Notes under the pieces: generated by a model
What the model was told of the DNA's origin: nothing
The model's database searches: none
Seen by the model: the letters and a program-made list of their open reading frames with translations, nothing else
Part shown: piece after piece, positions 8,409-17,517 of the stretch
Numbering within the stretch: position 1 is the stretch's first letter
Layout: the number at the start of each line of letters is the position of its first letter
Assembly (NCBI RefSeq): GCF_009695585.1
Contig: NZ_VUNR01000010.1
Coordinates: 1 to 64,000 of the forward strand
Direction: 5' to 3'
DNA length: 64,000 nt
Source of the DNA: Anaerovibrio slackiae
GTDB lineage: Bacteria; Bacillota; Negativicutes; Selenomonadales; Selenomonadaceae
Position numbers and translations under genes: made by a program

Positions 8409-9206
8409 GTGCTGAAAATAGCCATTGTGGAGGATGAGGAAATCATCCGCATGGGGCTGGCGTATACGGTAGACTGGCAGTCCATGGGGGCGCAGGTGGT
8501 TGGCGAGGCGGCAGATGGCCTGGAAGGGCTGGAGATAGTGGCGGCAGCCCGGCCTGATGTGGTGCTGACGGATATCAGGATGCCCCGCATGAACGGGCTG
8601 GATATGGCAAAGGTGCTGGCGGAGAAGCATCCGGCAGTCAAGGTGGTGTTCCTCACCAGCTATGCGGATTTTGAGTATGCCAGGCAGGCGGTGCGGCTGA
8701 ATGCCTGTGATTATCTCCTGAAGCCGGTGGATGAGGGGGAGCTGGCAAAGGTTTTGGCCAGGCTCCATGAGGAAATGGCACCCCGGGAGGCCGGGGGGCA
8801 TGGCGGCGGCGCAGATGATGCCGGGGCGGAGACGCTGGTGGACTGGCAGGAGCTTTTGGCACAGGAGGGGCTGAATGCCTATGTGCGGCAGGTGCTGGAG
8901 AAAATCCAGGTGGAATATGCCTCAAGGCTCAGCATAGAGGATTGTGCTGAGGCCATGCAGGTCAGTACCAGCTATCTGAGCCGCAAGCTGAAGGAGGTCA
9001 CCGGCCATACCTTTGGCACCCTTCTGGCAAGGTACAGGCTGCAGGAGGCGTTGAAGCTTCTGGATGATGGCAGGTACAAGGTCTACGAGGTGGCGGAGTA
9101 CACGGGCTTCGGGGAGTACAAGAATTTCTGCCAGGTGTTCAAGAAGTATTTGCAGGTATCTCCCAAGCGGTATATGCAGGAACGGGAGCTGAAATTGTCG
9201 AAATGA
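8409..9206 (+). CDS. Response regulator with AraC-type DNA-binding domain (YesN-like)
   Basis: 265 aa from a GTG start with AAAGGGGTGG just upstream. The N-terminal receiver domain has the acidic pair (VEDEE), phospho-acceptor D55 (VLTDIRMPRMNG), and the conserved threonine (FLTSY) and lysine (LLKPVD). The C-terminal 100 residues are a double helix-turn-helix of the AraC class (DCAEAMQVSTSYLSRKLK; VAEYTGFGEYKNFCQVFKK). No sensor kinase gene is adjacent. Three 11-base direct repeats spaced by 21 bases lie just downstream at 9229-9281, the spacing typical of AraC-family half-sites, so it may regulate the following phosphatase gene. Confidence 0.92.
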   Translation: MLKIAIVEDEEIIRMGLAYTVDWQSMGAQVVGEAADGLEGLEIVAAARPDVVLTDIRMPRMNGLDMAKVLAEKHPAVKVVFLTSYADFEYARQAVRLNACDYLLKPVDEGELAKVLARLHEEMAPREAGGHGGGADDAGAETLVDWQELLAQEGLNAYVRQVLEKIQVEYASRLSIEDCAEAMQVSTSYLSRKLKEVTGHTFGTLLARYRLQEALKLLDDGRYKVYEVAEYTGFGEYKNFCQVFKKYLQVSPKRYMQERELKLSK

Positions 9207-9228
9207 AAAGGGGCACCGGCATTGACTT

Positions 9229-9281
9229 GTGAAACAGTGTTGTATGATGGTAAAATAGTGGTATATATTTGTGGAATAGTG
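9229..9281. promoter_or_regulatory. Three phased direct repeats, candidate AraC-type binding sites
   Basis: GTGAAACAGTG (9229), GTAAAATAGTG (9250) and GTGGAATAGTG (9271) fit the consensus GTRRAAYAGTG without exception and start exactly 21 bases apart, two helical turns. They lie between an AraC-type response regulator gene and a HAD phosphatase gene. Binding by that regulator is an inference. Confidence 0.5.
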
Positions 9282-9359
9282 TACAATTGTGTACGCTTGT
9301 GAGAAAGTATGCTGTGGTCAAGCGAGCAGTTTGAGATTTAGTTTTTAGGAGGCAGTTTG

Positions 9360-10178
9360 ATGGGTAAATATAGTGATTATGTGCTGATTTCGGATATGGA
9401 TGGGACACTGCTCAACTCTAAGCGCGAGGTTTCCCAGGAGAATCGGGAGGCTTTGCGGCGCTTTACGGAGGGGGGCGGCAATTTCTGCGTTGCCACAGGC
9501 AGGACGCCGGAGGACACCCGTAAGTTTTTGCAGGGGATTGAGATAAATACCTCCTGCGTGTTTTTTAACGGAGCCATGCTCTATGACTACAGGCAGGATA
9601 AAATTACAAAGGCTGTGACCTTGCAGGGGCAGAAATGGCGTGATTTTGCGGCCTTTGTGGTGGAGAATTTCCCGGATTTGTGCACTCAGGTGTTTACGGC
9701 AGAGGTCTGCTATGTGGTCAGCCAGATTAATCTGGAAGACCCTTTGTGGGAGAAGGCTACTTATGAGCATATTTTCTGCCCATTGTCTGAGGTGACGGAC
9801 AAGGAATGGCTGAAAATCATGGTGCACGGTGAGCTGTCACTTATCCGCCAGATGGTGGCAGAGGCCAGGAAGATGGGCATGGACGAGATTTCCAACAACT
9901 TTTTTGCGGCGGATGTCTGCTATGAGTTTGTGGACAAGGAGGCTTCCAAGGGGCACATGCTGAAATACCTGCGCCAGCTGCCTGAGAACAGGGGCAGGAA
10001 GATTATTGCCCAGGGGGATTATGGCAACGATACCTACATGCTGCAGATGGCAGATACAGGCGTGGCCTCCGGCAACGCCCACGAGGATACCAAGGCAGCG
10101 GCAGATATTGTGGGGGTTACCTGTGATGAGCATCTGGCGGCATATGTTATCGGGCTGATAGACAGGGGCGAAATTTAA
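9360..10178 (+). CDS. HAD-superfamily (Cof-type) phosphatase
   Basis: 272 aa. ATG at 9360 is preceded by AGGAGG at 9347-9352. Motif I DMDGTLL with the nucleophilic Asp near the N-terminus, motif II-like VATGR, and motif IV GDYGNDTYML with later GNAHEDTKAAADIVG identify the Cof/class IIB HAD group, whose members dephosphorylate sugar phosphates or cofactors. The substrate cannot be read from sequence. The cap domain sits between motifs II and IV as usual and the length is normal. It may be controlled by the phased repeats in its upstream region. Confidence 0.9.
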   Translation: MGKYSDYVLISDMDGTLLNSKREVSQENREALRRFTEGGGNFCVATGRTPEDTRKFLQGIEINTSCVFFNGAMLYDYRQDKITKAVTLQGQKWRDFAAFVVENFPDLCTQVFTAEVCYVVSQINLEDPLWEKATYEHIFCPLSEVTDKEWLKIMVHGELSLIRQMVAEARKMGMDEISNNFFAADVCYEFVDKEASKGHMLKYLRQLPENRGRKIIAQGDYGNDTYMLQMADTGVASGNAHEDTKAAADIVGVTCDEHLAAYVIGLIDRGEI

Positions 10179-10272
10179 GTATTGGCTGCGGTGGAGCAGC
10201 TACAGAAAAAGTCTTTGCATGGTTCAATCTGAAAAAATTGGTGATAATCTGAAAACAATTTGAAAACAATTC

Positions 10273-10301
10273 TTGAATCATACGAAATCATAAGATATAA
10301 T
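10273..10301 (+). promoter_or_regulatory. Promoter of pheA-aroF
   Basis: TTGAAT (10273-10278) and TATAAT (10296-10301) are separated by 17 bases, a near-consensus sigma-70-type promoter about 80 bases before the pheA start. Confidence 0.7.
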
Positions 10302-10379
10302 ATAAGGTGCCTTAGTGCCAGTATCTTTTCGGGATGGCTGGCGGCAATAGCGCAGTAGTGTGTATGGGAGACATGTCAG

Positions 10380-11249
10380 ATGAGCAAGATGGGATTTTTG
10401 GGGCCTCCGGGCACCCACAGCGAAGCGGCGGCTATTTATTTGAACAGCCTGCTGCCGGTGCGTTATGAGCTGGTACCCTGCGGCAATATTTACGAGGCGA
10501 TTCATGCCGTGGAGCAGGGGGTACTGGATTCCTGCCTGGTGCCTGTGGAAAATTCCATTGAGGGCTCTATCAACATTACCCTGGATACCCTGGCTGGCAG
10601 CGACCATCTCTGCGTGGTGCGGGAGCTTATCTGGGGTGTGCACAACAACCTCATGGTGAAAAAAACAGAGGTTGAGGGGGTGCCTATCAGAAAGATTTTA
10701 TCCCATTCCCAGCCCTTGTCCCAGTGCAGGGATTTTATCCGCTGCAATTATCCTTTGGCAGAGCTGGAGGCAGTGGCAAGCACGGCAATGGCGGCAAAGC
10801 TGGTGGCCGAATCTGAGCCTTTGGATGGCTGGGCGGCTATCTGCACCAGGCGGGGCGGTGAACTGAACGGCCTGGTGCTGGTGGCAGCCAATATTGAGGA
10901 CAAGGACAACAACTGTACCCGGTTTTATCAGCTGGTCAGCAAGGACAAGCGGTCAAGGCTGGAGGATGATTATGGCAGGGCGGAGAAGTCACTGCTGATT
11001 TGCCAGATTGACGGCAAGGATGCCGGGCGGCTCTGTGAGATACTGATGGAGCTTGCCACCCGGGATGTGAACCTGACGAGGATTGAGTCCAGGCCTGCCC
11101 GGACCGGGCTGGGGGAGTATATCTTCTTTTTGGATGTGGAGATACCGAAGCGGCTGGAAAATCTGGAGGGAGCCCTGCAGGGCATCCGCCGCAAGAGCAT
11201 CTGGCTCCGGCAGCCGGGAGAGTTTCCTGTGTTCAGGGCCGCCAATTAA
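10380..11249 (+). CDS. pheA: Prephenate dehydratase
   Basis: 289 aa. Converts prephenate to phenylpyruvate in phenylalanine synthesis. The catalytic domain starts with GFLGPPGTHSEAAA and includes VPVENSIEGSINITLD, typical of the family. A C-terminal ACT domain (from about residue 200) carries the phenylalanine-binding ESRP motif (TRIESRPARTG), so feedback inhibition is expected. It is the monofunctional form, without a chorismate mutase domain. The aroF gene follows after 69 bases, forming an aromatic-amino-acid unit with the first enzyme of the pathway. Length is typical. Confidence 0.95.
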   Translation: MSKMGFLGPPGTHSEAAAIYLNSLLPVRYELVPCGNIYEAIHAVEQGVLDSCLVPVENSIEGSINITLDTLAGSDHLCVVRELIWGVHNNLMVKKTEVEGVPIRKILSHSQPLSQCRDFIRCNYPLAELEAVASTAMAAKLVAESEPLDGWAAICTRRGGELNGLVLVAANIEDKDNNCTRFYQLVSKDKRSRLEDDYGRAEKSLLICQIDGKDAGRLCEILMELATRDVNLTRIESRPARTGLGEYIFFLDVEIPKRLENLEGALQGIRRKSIWLRQPGEFPVFRAAN

Positions 11250-11318
11250 GAGGCATGTATATTTTGTTCCAAGGAACGGAGCCTGCTGCGGGCAGGCTGT
11301 GATAGAAAGGGGATTTTT

Positions 11319-12350
11319 ATGGTTGTTATTATGCATCCTGATGCAAGTGCAGAGAGTATCAAGGAAGTTATTGAGGCAGTGCAGGATTTGGGCCTGACTG
11401 CCAAGGTTATGGAGGGCGAGTCGCAGAAGATTGTAGGCGTTATCGGTGACAAGGCCAAGATGTGCTGCCTGAACGTGGAGTCCTTCAAGGGCGTGGAGAA
11501 GACGGTGAACATCTCCAAGAGCTACAAGCTGGTAAGCCGTGAGTTCCATCCGCAGCCTACCGTAATTGATGTGGACGGCATCAAAATAGGTGATGGCAGC
11601 CTGGTGGTTATGGCAGGTCCTTGTGCTGTTGAGTCCAAGGAGCAGCTCCTGGAGGCGGCTCAGATTGCCAAGGCCGGCGGTGCCCAGTTTATCCGCGGCG
11701 GTGCCTACAAGCCTAGGACTTCCCCTTATTCCTTCCAGGGACTGGAGGAGCTGGGATTGAAGTATCTGGCAGCTGCCCGTGAAGCAACCGGACTGAAGGT
11801 TGTTACCGAGGTTACCGAGGTGGAGGCAGTGCCGGTAGTTGCCGAGTATGCAGACGTGCTGCAGATTGGTGCCCGCAACATGCAGAACTTCCGCCTTTTG
11901 AAGGAAGTTGGCCGCATTGACAAGCCTGTTATGCTGAAGCGGGGCCTGTCCGCTACCCTGGATGAGTGGCTGAATGCAGCGGAGTACATCATGAGCGAGG
12001 GCAACAGCAAGGTTATTTTCTGCGAGCGTGGTATCCGTACCTATGAGACCTATACCAGAAATACCCTTGACCTGAGTGCTGTAGCTGCTATCAAGCATCT
12101 TTCCCATCTGCCGATTGTGGTGGATCCGAGCCATGGTACAGGCAAGTGGCGCATGGTGAAGCCTATGAGCATTGCAGCTGTGGCTGCCGGTGCAGACGGC
12201 CTGATTATTGAGATGCATCCAAATCCTGCCAAGGCATTGTCTGACGGGCCTCAGTCCCTGACGCCTGAGAGCTACAAGGATTTGATGCAGGATGTGCTGA
12301 AGCTGTCCAATTTCATGCATGAGTCCGGCATCAAGCCGCAGGAAATCTGA
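11319..12350 (+). CDS. aroF: 3-deoxy-7-phosphoheptulonate (DAHP) synthase
   Basis: 343 aa. Joins phosphoenolpyruvate and erythrose 4-phosphate, the first step of the shikimate pathway. An N-terminal ferredoxin-like regulatory domain of about 90 residues ([17 protein letters not shown]) precedes the TIM barrel with [29 protein letters not shown] and [11 protein letters not shown]. This is the type I-beta form found in Thermotoga and many Firmicutes. GAAAGGGG precedes the ATG. It follows pheA, so the two are probably cotranscribed from the promoter at 10273. Confidence 0.95.
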   Translation: MVVIMHPDASAESIKEVIEAVQDLGLTAKVMEGESQKIVGVIGDKAKMCCLNVESFKGVEKTVNISKSYKLVSREFHPQPTVIDVDGIKIGDGSLVVMAGPCAVESKEQLLEAAQIAKAGGAQFIRGGAYKPRTSPYSFQGLEELGLKYLAAAREATGLKVVTEVTEVEAVPVVAEYADVLQIGARNMQNFRLLKEVGRIDKPVMLKRGLSATLDEWLNAAEYIMSEGNSKVIFCERGIRTYETYTRNTLDLSAVAAIKHLSHLPIVVDPSHGTGKWRMVKPMSIAAVAAGADGLIIEMHPNPAKALSDGPQSLTPESYKDLMQDVLKLSNFMHESGIKPQEI

Positions 12351-12391
12351 TATTCTGATATATTGATATTTTTGTAAGGTGGCCTCATATC

Positions 12392-13615
12392 ATGGAAGAT
12401 AGAAATCCCAAGGTAAAGAACCAACTGAATACAGCGGCTGATGAAAAAAAGCGCATAGAGGAGCTGTGGCAGAATATTGATTGCCGCAAGCTGCTGGCAC
12501 ATATGAGTCATGACCTGCGCTCTCCCCTCAGCAACGTGCTGGGACTGACGGAGCTGGCACGAAACAAGTCTGATGACAGGGAATATGTGGAGTATTGCCT
12601 GGAGAAAATTGATGCCTCTGCGCATTTTCTGATGGATATGCTGACGGATGTGCTGTATATTATCCGGCTGGAGGCAGGGGAGAATAACCTGCGCAAGAGC
12701 AGCGTTGATTTGAAGGAGTTTTTTAATTCCCTGAGCGATACTGCCAGGGCAATGGCATACGAAAAGCGGCTGAACTTTTTTGCTCATTTTGATGAGCAGA
12801 TTGTGCCGCTGGTGCGGACTGATGGCAGCCGTGTCCGTCAGGTGCTGCAAAATCTCCTGTCCAATGCGGTGAAATTCACGCCGCGCTTCGGCAGGGTGGA
12901 TTTTTCGGCGAAGCTGCTGGAAGCTGATAATGACAGGGTGCGCATCAGGTTTACAGTGAAGGATACGGGTGTAGGGATTGCTGATGAGCTGAAGGATATT
13001 ATCTTCCTGCCCCTGACTAAGGAATATCGCGGCAGTACCAACGTGTATGGCGGCTCCGGGCTGGGGCTGGCAATCTGCAAGCAGCTGGTTGACCGGCTGG
13101 GTGGTACGCTGGACTTTACCAGCAGCAAGGGAGACGGCTCAGAGTTCTGGGTGGTGCTGGATTTTGAGCTGGACAAGGCTGCCCTGCAAAGACAGTCCGA
13201 GGCTCCGGCGCAGGCGGTTGATTTTTCCGGGAAGTATGTGCTTTTGGCAGAGGATAACCACATCAACTGCGAGATTGTCAAAAGGCTGCTTACCCGTCGC
13301 GGCCTGACGGTGGAAACGGCTGAGAACGGTCAGGTGGCACTGAACAAGTACATGATGAATGCGCCCCGGACCTATGATTTGATCCTTATGGATGTGCGGA
13401 TGCCCTACATGGACGGCTTGAAGGCTGCCCGCATGATCAGGGCCTCCGGCAAGTCTGATGCTAAGACTATCCCGATTATGGCCATGACTGCCAATGCCTA
13501 TGAGGAGGATATTCAGCAGTCTATGGAGGCCGGTATGAATGCCCACCTGGTGAAGCCGGTGGAGCCTAGCGAGCTGTACCGGGCGGTGCAGAGGGCATTG
13601 AACGGCGAGCTGTAG
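12392..13615 (+). CDS. Soluble hybrid histidine kinase/response regulator
   Basis: 407 aa. There is no membrane segment or obvious sensor domain: after about 30 charged residues comes a HisKA domain with the phospho-accepting H40 (AHMSHDLRSPLSNVLG). An HATPase domain follows (N-box NLLSNAVKFTP, G1 DTGVGI, G2 GGSGLGLAIC). A C-terminal receiver domain has AEDN and LMDVRMPYMDG. Such short cytoplasmic hybrids usually receive signals through partners. It follows aroF after 41 bases, with a purine-rich AAGGTGG site before the ATG, and a terminator lies downstream at 13690. It is not adjacent to the AraC-type regulator at 8.4 kb, and pairing with it is unproven. Confidence 0.92.
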   Translation: MEDRNPKVKNQLNTAADEKKRIEELWQNIDCRKLLAHMSHDLRSPLSNVLGLTELARNKSDDREYVEYCLEKIDASAHFLMDMLTDVLYIIRLEAGENNLRKSSVDLKEFFNSLSDTARAMAYEKRLNFFAHFDEQIVPLVRTDGSRVRQVLQNLLSNAVKFTPRFGRVDFSAKLLEADNDRVRIRFTVKDTGVGIADELKDIIFLPLTKEYRGSTNVYGGSGLGLAICKQLVDRLGGTLDFTSSKGDGSEFWVVLDFELDKAALQRQSEAPAQAVDFSGKYVLLAEDNHINCEIVKRLLTRRGLTVETAENGQVALNKYMMNAPRTYDLILMDVRMPYMDGLKAARMIRASGKSDAKTIPIMAMTANAYEEDIQQSMEAGMNAHLVKPVEPSELYRAVQRALNGEL

Positions 13616-13689
13616 TATCTCCTGTGGTATGGGTGGTGTAATCAATCTGCCTGATTGGCAGCAGAGAAACAAATAAAATACGCGTGATA

Positions 13690-13747
13690 AGCAGGTATGA
13701 GACTGAGTATACTGAGTATATATCAGGCTTTGTACCTGCTTTTTTTG
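13690..13747 (+). terminator. Terminator after the hybrid kinase gene
   Basis: AAGCAGGTA (13690-13698) pairs with TACCTGCTT (13733-13741) and is followed directly by a T-run. The 34-base loop is long but the stem is perfect. Confidence 0.65.
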
Positions 13748-13769
13748 CATGTTTACATGAAAACATTAT

Positions 13770-13805
13770 ATGTGTCTTGTCACATGCAGGTTAAAGTGCT
13801 ATACT
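13770..13805 (+). promoter_or_regulatory. nad operon promoter with overlapping operator-like palindrome
   Basis: TTGTCA (13777-13782) and TATACT (13800-13805) have 17-base spacing. A palindrome ATGTG-TCTTGT-CACAT (13770-13785) covers the -35 box. The operon it serves ends with the niacin-responsive repressor gene niaR, so this is the natural candidate for the NiaR site; I have not compared it with a motif database. Confidence 0.6.
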
Positions 13806-13900
13806 GTTCATTGTATTTTGTGCATGTATCTGATGCATATATCTTATATGTATTGTATGTGCTATTGATGTGATGTGTGTTATATGTATTTTATATGCTG
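13806..13900. other. Degenerate TG/AT-rich leader before nadA
   Basis: About 95 bases made of loosely repeated words such as TGTATT, ATGTAT and GATGTG at roughly 10-base spacing. It has no open reading frame with a ribosome site. It forms the 5' leader of the nad transcript. Confidence 0.35.
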
Positions 13901-13927
13901 CCTGAGGGCAGCGGAAATGGGGACGAG

Positions 13928-14833
13928 ATGACAATTCAGGAAGAAATAAGGGCTTTGAAGGAGTCCAGGGATGCGGTTATCCTGGCGCACTACTATGTGG
14001 AGCCGGAGGTGCAGGAGCTGGCGGATTATGTAGGTGATTCCTTTTATCTGAGCAAGGTGGCGGCAGGGCTTCAGTGCAAGGTGCTGGTATTCTGCGGTGT
14101 TTCTTTTATGGGGGAGAGTGCCTGCCTTTTGAGCCCGGAGAAAGAGGTGCTGATGCCTGACCCGGCGGCGGACTGCCCTATGGCGCACATGGTGACTGAG
14201 GATGAGGTGCTGAAATACCGGGGCTATTATGATGACCTGGCCGTGGTGTGCTATATTAACTCCACTGCGGAAATCAAATCCTGGTCCGATGTATGCGTCA
14301 CCTCCGCCAATGCGGTGGATATTGTGCGCAGGCTGCCTCAGAAGAATATCTTGTTTATTCCTGACAAGAACCTGGGACGCTATGTGGCAGCCCAGGTGCC
14401 GGAGAAAAATGTCCTGCTGGTGAACGGCTGCTGCCCGGTGCATCAGGAAATGCAGCTGGCAGAATTGCAGGCTCTGAAGGAGGCGCATCCGGAGGCGGCT
14501 GTCTGCGTGCATCCTGAGTGCAATGAGGAGGTTACGGCATTGGCTGACTATGTGGGCTCAACCTCCGGGATTATTAAATTTGCTTCGGCAAGCAAGGGGC
14601 AGGAGTTTATTATCGGCACGGAGGTTGGCGTCCTCTATAAGCTGCAGGCAGAAAATCCTGACAAGCGGTTTTATTTTGTTGAGACCACTCCTATCTGCCG
14701 TGATATGAAGCTGGTTACCCTGGAAAAGGTGCTGGCGGTGCTGAAGGATGGCGGCAGCAGGGTGACAGTACCGGCGGAGCTGGCGGAAAAGGCGAAAAAG
14801 CCTCTGGAGCGGATGCTGGCACTGGCAAAATAA
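13928..14833 (+). CDS. nadA: Quinolinate synthase A
   Basis: 301 aa using the ATG at 13928, which follows GGGGA; an in-frame extension to 13877 would add a poorly supported 17 residues. NadA condenses iminoaspartate with dihydroxyacetone phosphate to quinolinate, using a 4Fe-4S cluster. The three cluster cysteines are visible in FCGVSFMGE, NGCCPVH and HPECNEEV, along with YVGSTSG and ETTPICRDMK. It is the first gene of nadA-nadB-nadC-niaR, the complete aspartate-to-NaMN route plus its regulator. Oxygen sensitivity fits an anaerobe. Confidence 0.95.
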   Translation: MTIQEEIRALKESRDAVILAHYYVEPEVQELADYVGDSFYLSKVAAGLQCKVLVFCGVSFMGESACLLSPEKEVLMPDPAADCPMAHMVTEDEVLKYRGYYDDLAVVCYINSTAEIKSWSDVCVTSANAVDIVRRLPQKNILFIPDKNLGRYVAAQVPEKNVLLVNGCCPVHQEMQLAELQALKEAHPEAAVCVHPECNEEVTALADYVGSTSGIIKFASASKGQEFIIGTEVGVLYKLQAENPDKRFYFVETTPICRDMKLVTLEKVLAVLKDGGSRVTVPAELAEKAKKPLERMLALAK

Positions 14834-14901
14834 TGAAAACCTAAAATAGTATGCAGTCAAAGGATATGCACAAGGATATGGCACAAGGAGACGGATTGTT
14901 C

Positions 14902-16086
14902 ATGGCAAAGGATATAAATGTTGATGTGGTAATTGCCGGTACAGGGGTGGCAGGGCTCTTTACAGCCCTGCACCTGCCTGCTGACAAAAGGGTGCTGATG
15001 ATTTGCAAGGAGGACATGGAAAGCTGCGATTCCATGCTGGCACAGGGAGGCATCTGCGTTCTGAAGGATGCTGAAGACTATGATGCCTTTTTTGAGGATA
15101 CCATGCGGGCAGGGCATTATGAGAACCGCAAGGAGAGCGTGGACATCATGATACGTTCCAGCCGAAATGTGATTGACCAGCTGCTGGAACTGGGTGTAAG
15201 ATTTAATAAGAATGAAGACGGCAGCCTGATGTATACCCGGGAGGGGGCCCACTCAAAGCCGCGCATCTGCTTTCACGAGGATGTGACTGGCAAGGAGATT
15301 ACGGAAACCTTGCAGCGCCGGGTGCAGGAGCTGCCCAATGTGGAAATCATGGAGTACACAGTCATGGAGGATATCCTGCTGCAGGATGGCTGCTGCGCAG
15401 GCCTGGTGGCAAGGGACAGCTCCGGCGATACCCTGCATATCCATGCCGGGGACACGGTGCTGGCCACTGGCGGCATCGGCGGCCTCTATGAGCACTCCAC
15501 CAATTTCCCTAGCCTGACGGGGGATGCCCTGGAGGTGGCCAAGGAGCATGATGTGGCACTGGAGCATCTTGACTATGTGCAGATTCATCCCACCAGCCTC
15601 TATACGGAGCATGATGGCAGGAGCTTTTTGATTTCCGAGTCTGCCCGGGGGGAAGGGGCGATTCTGCTGAATGGCAAGGGGGAGCGTTTTACGGACGAGC
15701 TGCAGCCAAGGGATGTGGTGTCCAAGGCCATTCAGGCGGAGATGGACAAGGAGGGCAGCCGCCATGTGTGGCTTTCCTTTGAGAATGTGCCGCAGGATGT
15801 TATCCTTGAGCATTTTCCCAATATCTACCGCACCTGCCTGGAGGAAGGCTATGATATTACCAAGGAGCCTATCCCGGTAGTGCCTGCCCAGCATTACTTT
15901 ATGGGGGGCATCCATGTGGACTCCGACTCCCGGACTACCATGGAGCATCTCTATGCGGTAGGGGAAACCAGCTGCAACGGCGTTCATGGCAGGAACCGCC
16001 TGGCCAGCAACAGCCTGCTGGAGAGTTTGGTTTTTGCCCAGCGGGCTGCAACAAAAATTGCTAGTGAAGGAAAGGATAGAAGATGA
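14902..16086 (+). CDS. nadB: L-aspartate oxidase, compact form
   Basis: About 394 aa from ATG 14902 (AAGGAG at 14885-14890); TTG 14896 or ATG 14851 are alternatives. FAD-dependent oxidation of L-aspartate to iminoaspartate. The FAD site (VVIAGTGVAGLFTALHL), the substrate/flavin segment SMLAQGGICVLK, HTREGAHS-like YTREGAHSKPRI, and C-terminal GVHGRNRLASNSLLES are all present. The protein stops right after the FAD fold, whereas many NadB proteins run to about 530 residues with an extra helical domain. It overlaps nadC by 4 bases (ATGA). Confidence 0.92.
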   Translation: MAKDINVDVVIAGTGVAGLFTALHLPADKRVLMICKEDMESCDSMLAQGGICVLKDAEDYDAFFEDTMRAGHYENRKESVDIMIRSSRNVIDQLLELGVRFNKNEDGSLMYTREGAHSKPRICFHEDVTGKEITETLQRRVQELPNVEIMEYTVMEDILLQDGCCAGLVARDSSGDTLHIHAGDTVLATGGIGGLYEHSTNFPSLTGDALEVAKEHDVALEHLDYVQIHPTSLYTEHDGRSFLISESARGEGAILLNGKGERFTDELQPRDVVSKAIQAEMDKEGSRHVWLSFENVPQDVILEHFPNIYRTCLEEGYDITKEPIPVVPAQHYFMGGIHVDSDSRTTMEHLYAVGETSCNGVHGRNRLASNSLLESLVFAQRAATKIASEGKDRR

Positions 16087-16940
16087 ACGATATAACTATG
16101 CTTTTGGCAGCTGACAGGTTTATTCGGCTGGCGCTGGAAGAAGATATAAACAGCGAGGATGTGACCACCAATGCTGTAATGCCTGAGTACAGGAAGGGGC
16201 AGGTGGAGCTGATTTGCAAGGAAGACGGCATTATTGCCGGGCTGCGGGTTTTTGAGCGTGTATTTAAGCTGCTGGATGGGAATACCGAAGTACGCTTTGA
16301 TGTGCAGGATGGCGACCGGGTAACCAAGGGGCAGCACATGGCAACTGTAGTGGGGGATATCCGCGTGCTGCTGTCCGGGGAGCGCACAGCCCTGAACTAC
16401 CTGCAGCGCATGAGCGGCATCGCCACCTACACCAGCAAGGTGGCAAAGCTTTTGGAAGGTACAAAGACCACTTTGCTGGATACCAGGAAAACCACCCCTT
16501 GCATGAGAATTTTTGAAAAATATGCCGTAACAGTTGGCGGCGGGGCAAATCATCGCTATAATTTATCTGACGGGGTTCTTTTGAAGGACAACCATATTGA
16601 TGCTGCCGGTGGCGTGAAGGCGGCTGTGCTGGCTGCCAAGGCATACGCCCCATTTGTCCGCAAGATTGAGGTGGAGACCGAGACCTTGGCGCAGGTGCAG
16701 GAGGCACTGGAAGCCGGGGCGGACATCATCATGCTGGACAACATGACCCCTGAGCTGATGGCAGAGGCGGTAAAGCTGATTGATGGCAGGGCAAAGACGG
16801 AGTGCTCCGGCAATATTACCAGGGAAAACATTGAGAAGATTACTGCTATAGGCGTGGACTACGTGTCCAGCGGCGCCCTGACCCATTCGGCACCAATTCT
16901 GGACATCAGCCTGAAGCATCTGAAAGCATTGGAGGAATAA
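16083..16940 (+). CDS. nadC: Nicotinate-nucleotide pyrophosphorylase (carboxylating)
   Basis: 285 aa. Converts quinolinate and PRPP to nicotinate mononucleotide. Diagnostic segments are EDINSEDVTTNA, RTALNYLQRMSGIAT, LDTRKTTPCMR with the PRPP/quinolinate-binding residues, GGGANHRYNLSDGVLLKDNH, and SGNITRENI. Starts within the nadB stop (ATGA overlap) and is followed after 3 bases by niaR, so the four genes are tightly coupled. Confidence 0.96.
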   Translation: MNDITMLLAADRFIRLALEEDINSEDVTTNAVMPEYRKGQVELICKEDGIIAGLRVFERVFKLLDGNTEVRFDVQDGDRVTKGQHMATVVGDIRVLLSGERTALNYLQRMSGIATYTSKVAKLLEGTKTTLLDTRKTTPCMRIFEKYAVTVGGGANHRYNLSDGVLLKDNHIDAAGGVKAAVLAAKAYAPFVRKIEVETETLAQVQEALEAGADIIMLDNMTPELMAEAVKLIDGRAKTECSGNITRENIEKITAIGVDYVSSGALTHSAPILDISLKHLKALEE

Positions 16941-16943
16941 GCT

Positions 16944-17480
16944 ATGATGAGCGGAGCAGAACGCAGAAAGAAAATATTGGAGATGATGCGCGAGGCCTCT
17001 GCTCCGCTTTCCGGCGGAGCCTTGGGGAAGGCCACCGGCGTCAGCCGTCAGGTGGTGGTGCAGGATATTGCCCTGCTGCGCACTGAGGGGCATCCTATCC
17101 TGGCTACGGCCAGGGGCTACATCCTTGACCAGCCCAAGCATGCGGTGCGCCGGTTCAAGACCCATCATGCCACGGAGCGGACGGAGGAGGAGCTTACCCT
17201 GATTGTGGATCTGGGGGGCTGCGTGCTGGATGTGATGGTCAACCATCGTGTCTACGGCAAGATTTCTGCGCCCCTGAATATCAAGAACCGCCGGGATGTG
17301 CAGCATTTTATGGAAAACCTGCGCACCGGCAAGTCCACGCCTTTGCTGAATGTGACCTCCGGGTATCATTTTCACAATGTGTCTGCTGACAGCGAGGAAA
17401 TCCTGGATGAGATTGAGGCGGCACTGAAGGAGCATAATTTTCTCAGCGAAATCTTCCCATACGAAATAGAAGCCATCTAA
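16944..17480 (+). CDS. niaR: Niacin-responsive repressor NiaR (3H domain)
   Basis: 178 aa. An N-terminal helix-turn-helix (LGKATGVSRQVVVQDIALLR) is followed by a 3H domain with histidines in FKTHHATERTEEE, VNHRVYGK and SGYHFHNVSADSE, which bind metal in this family. NiaR proteins repress NAD synthesis and niacin uptake when niacin is plentiful. Location as last gene of nadABC indicates autoregulation through the palindrome at 13770-13785. Confidence 0.92.
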   Translation: MMSGAERRKKILEMMREASAPLSGGALGKATGVSRQVVVQDIALLRTEGHPILATARGYILDQPKHAVRRFKTHHATERTEEELTLIVDLGGCVLDVMVNHRVYGKISAPLNIKNRRDVQHFMENLRTGKSTPLLNVTSGYHFHNVSADSEEILDEIEAALKEHNFLSEIFPYEIEAI

Positions 17481-17517
17481 GGCATTGTTCATTGCCCTGG
17501 ATAGCTTCTTGATAGTA

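Noticed and set aside
8323-8411. Possible protein-like stretch (VKFCVDFKNACDMDG) before the response regulator
   Set aside because: Too short, without start or ribosome site, and overlaps the regulator start; I could not assign it to a sensor kinase.
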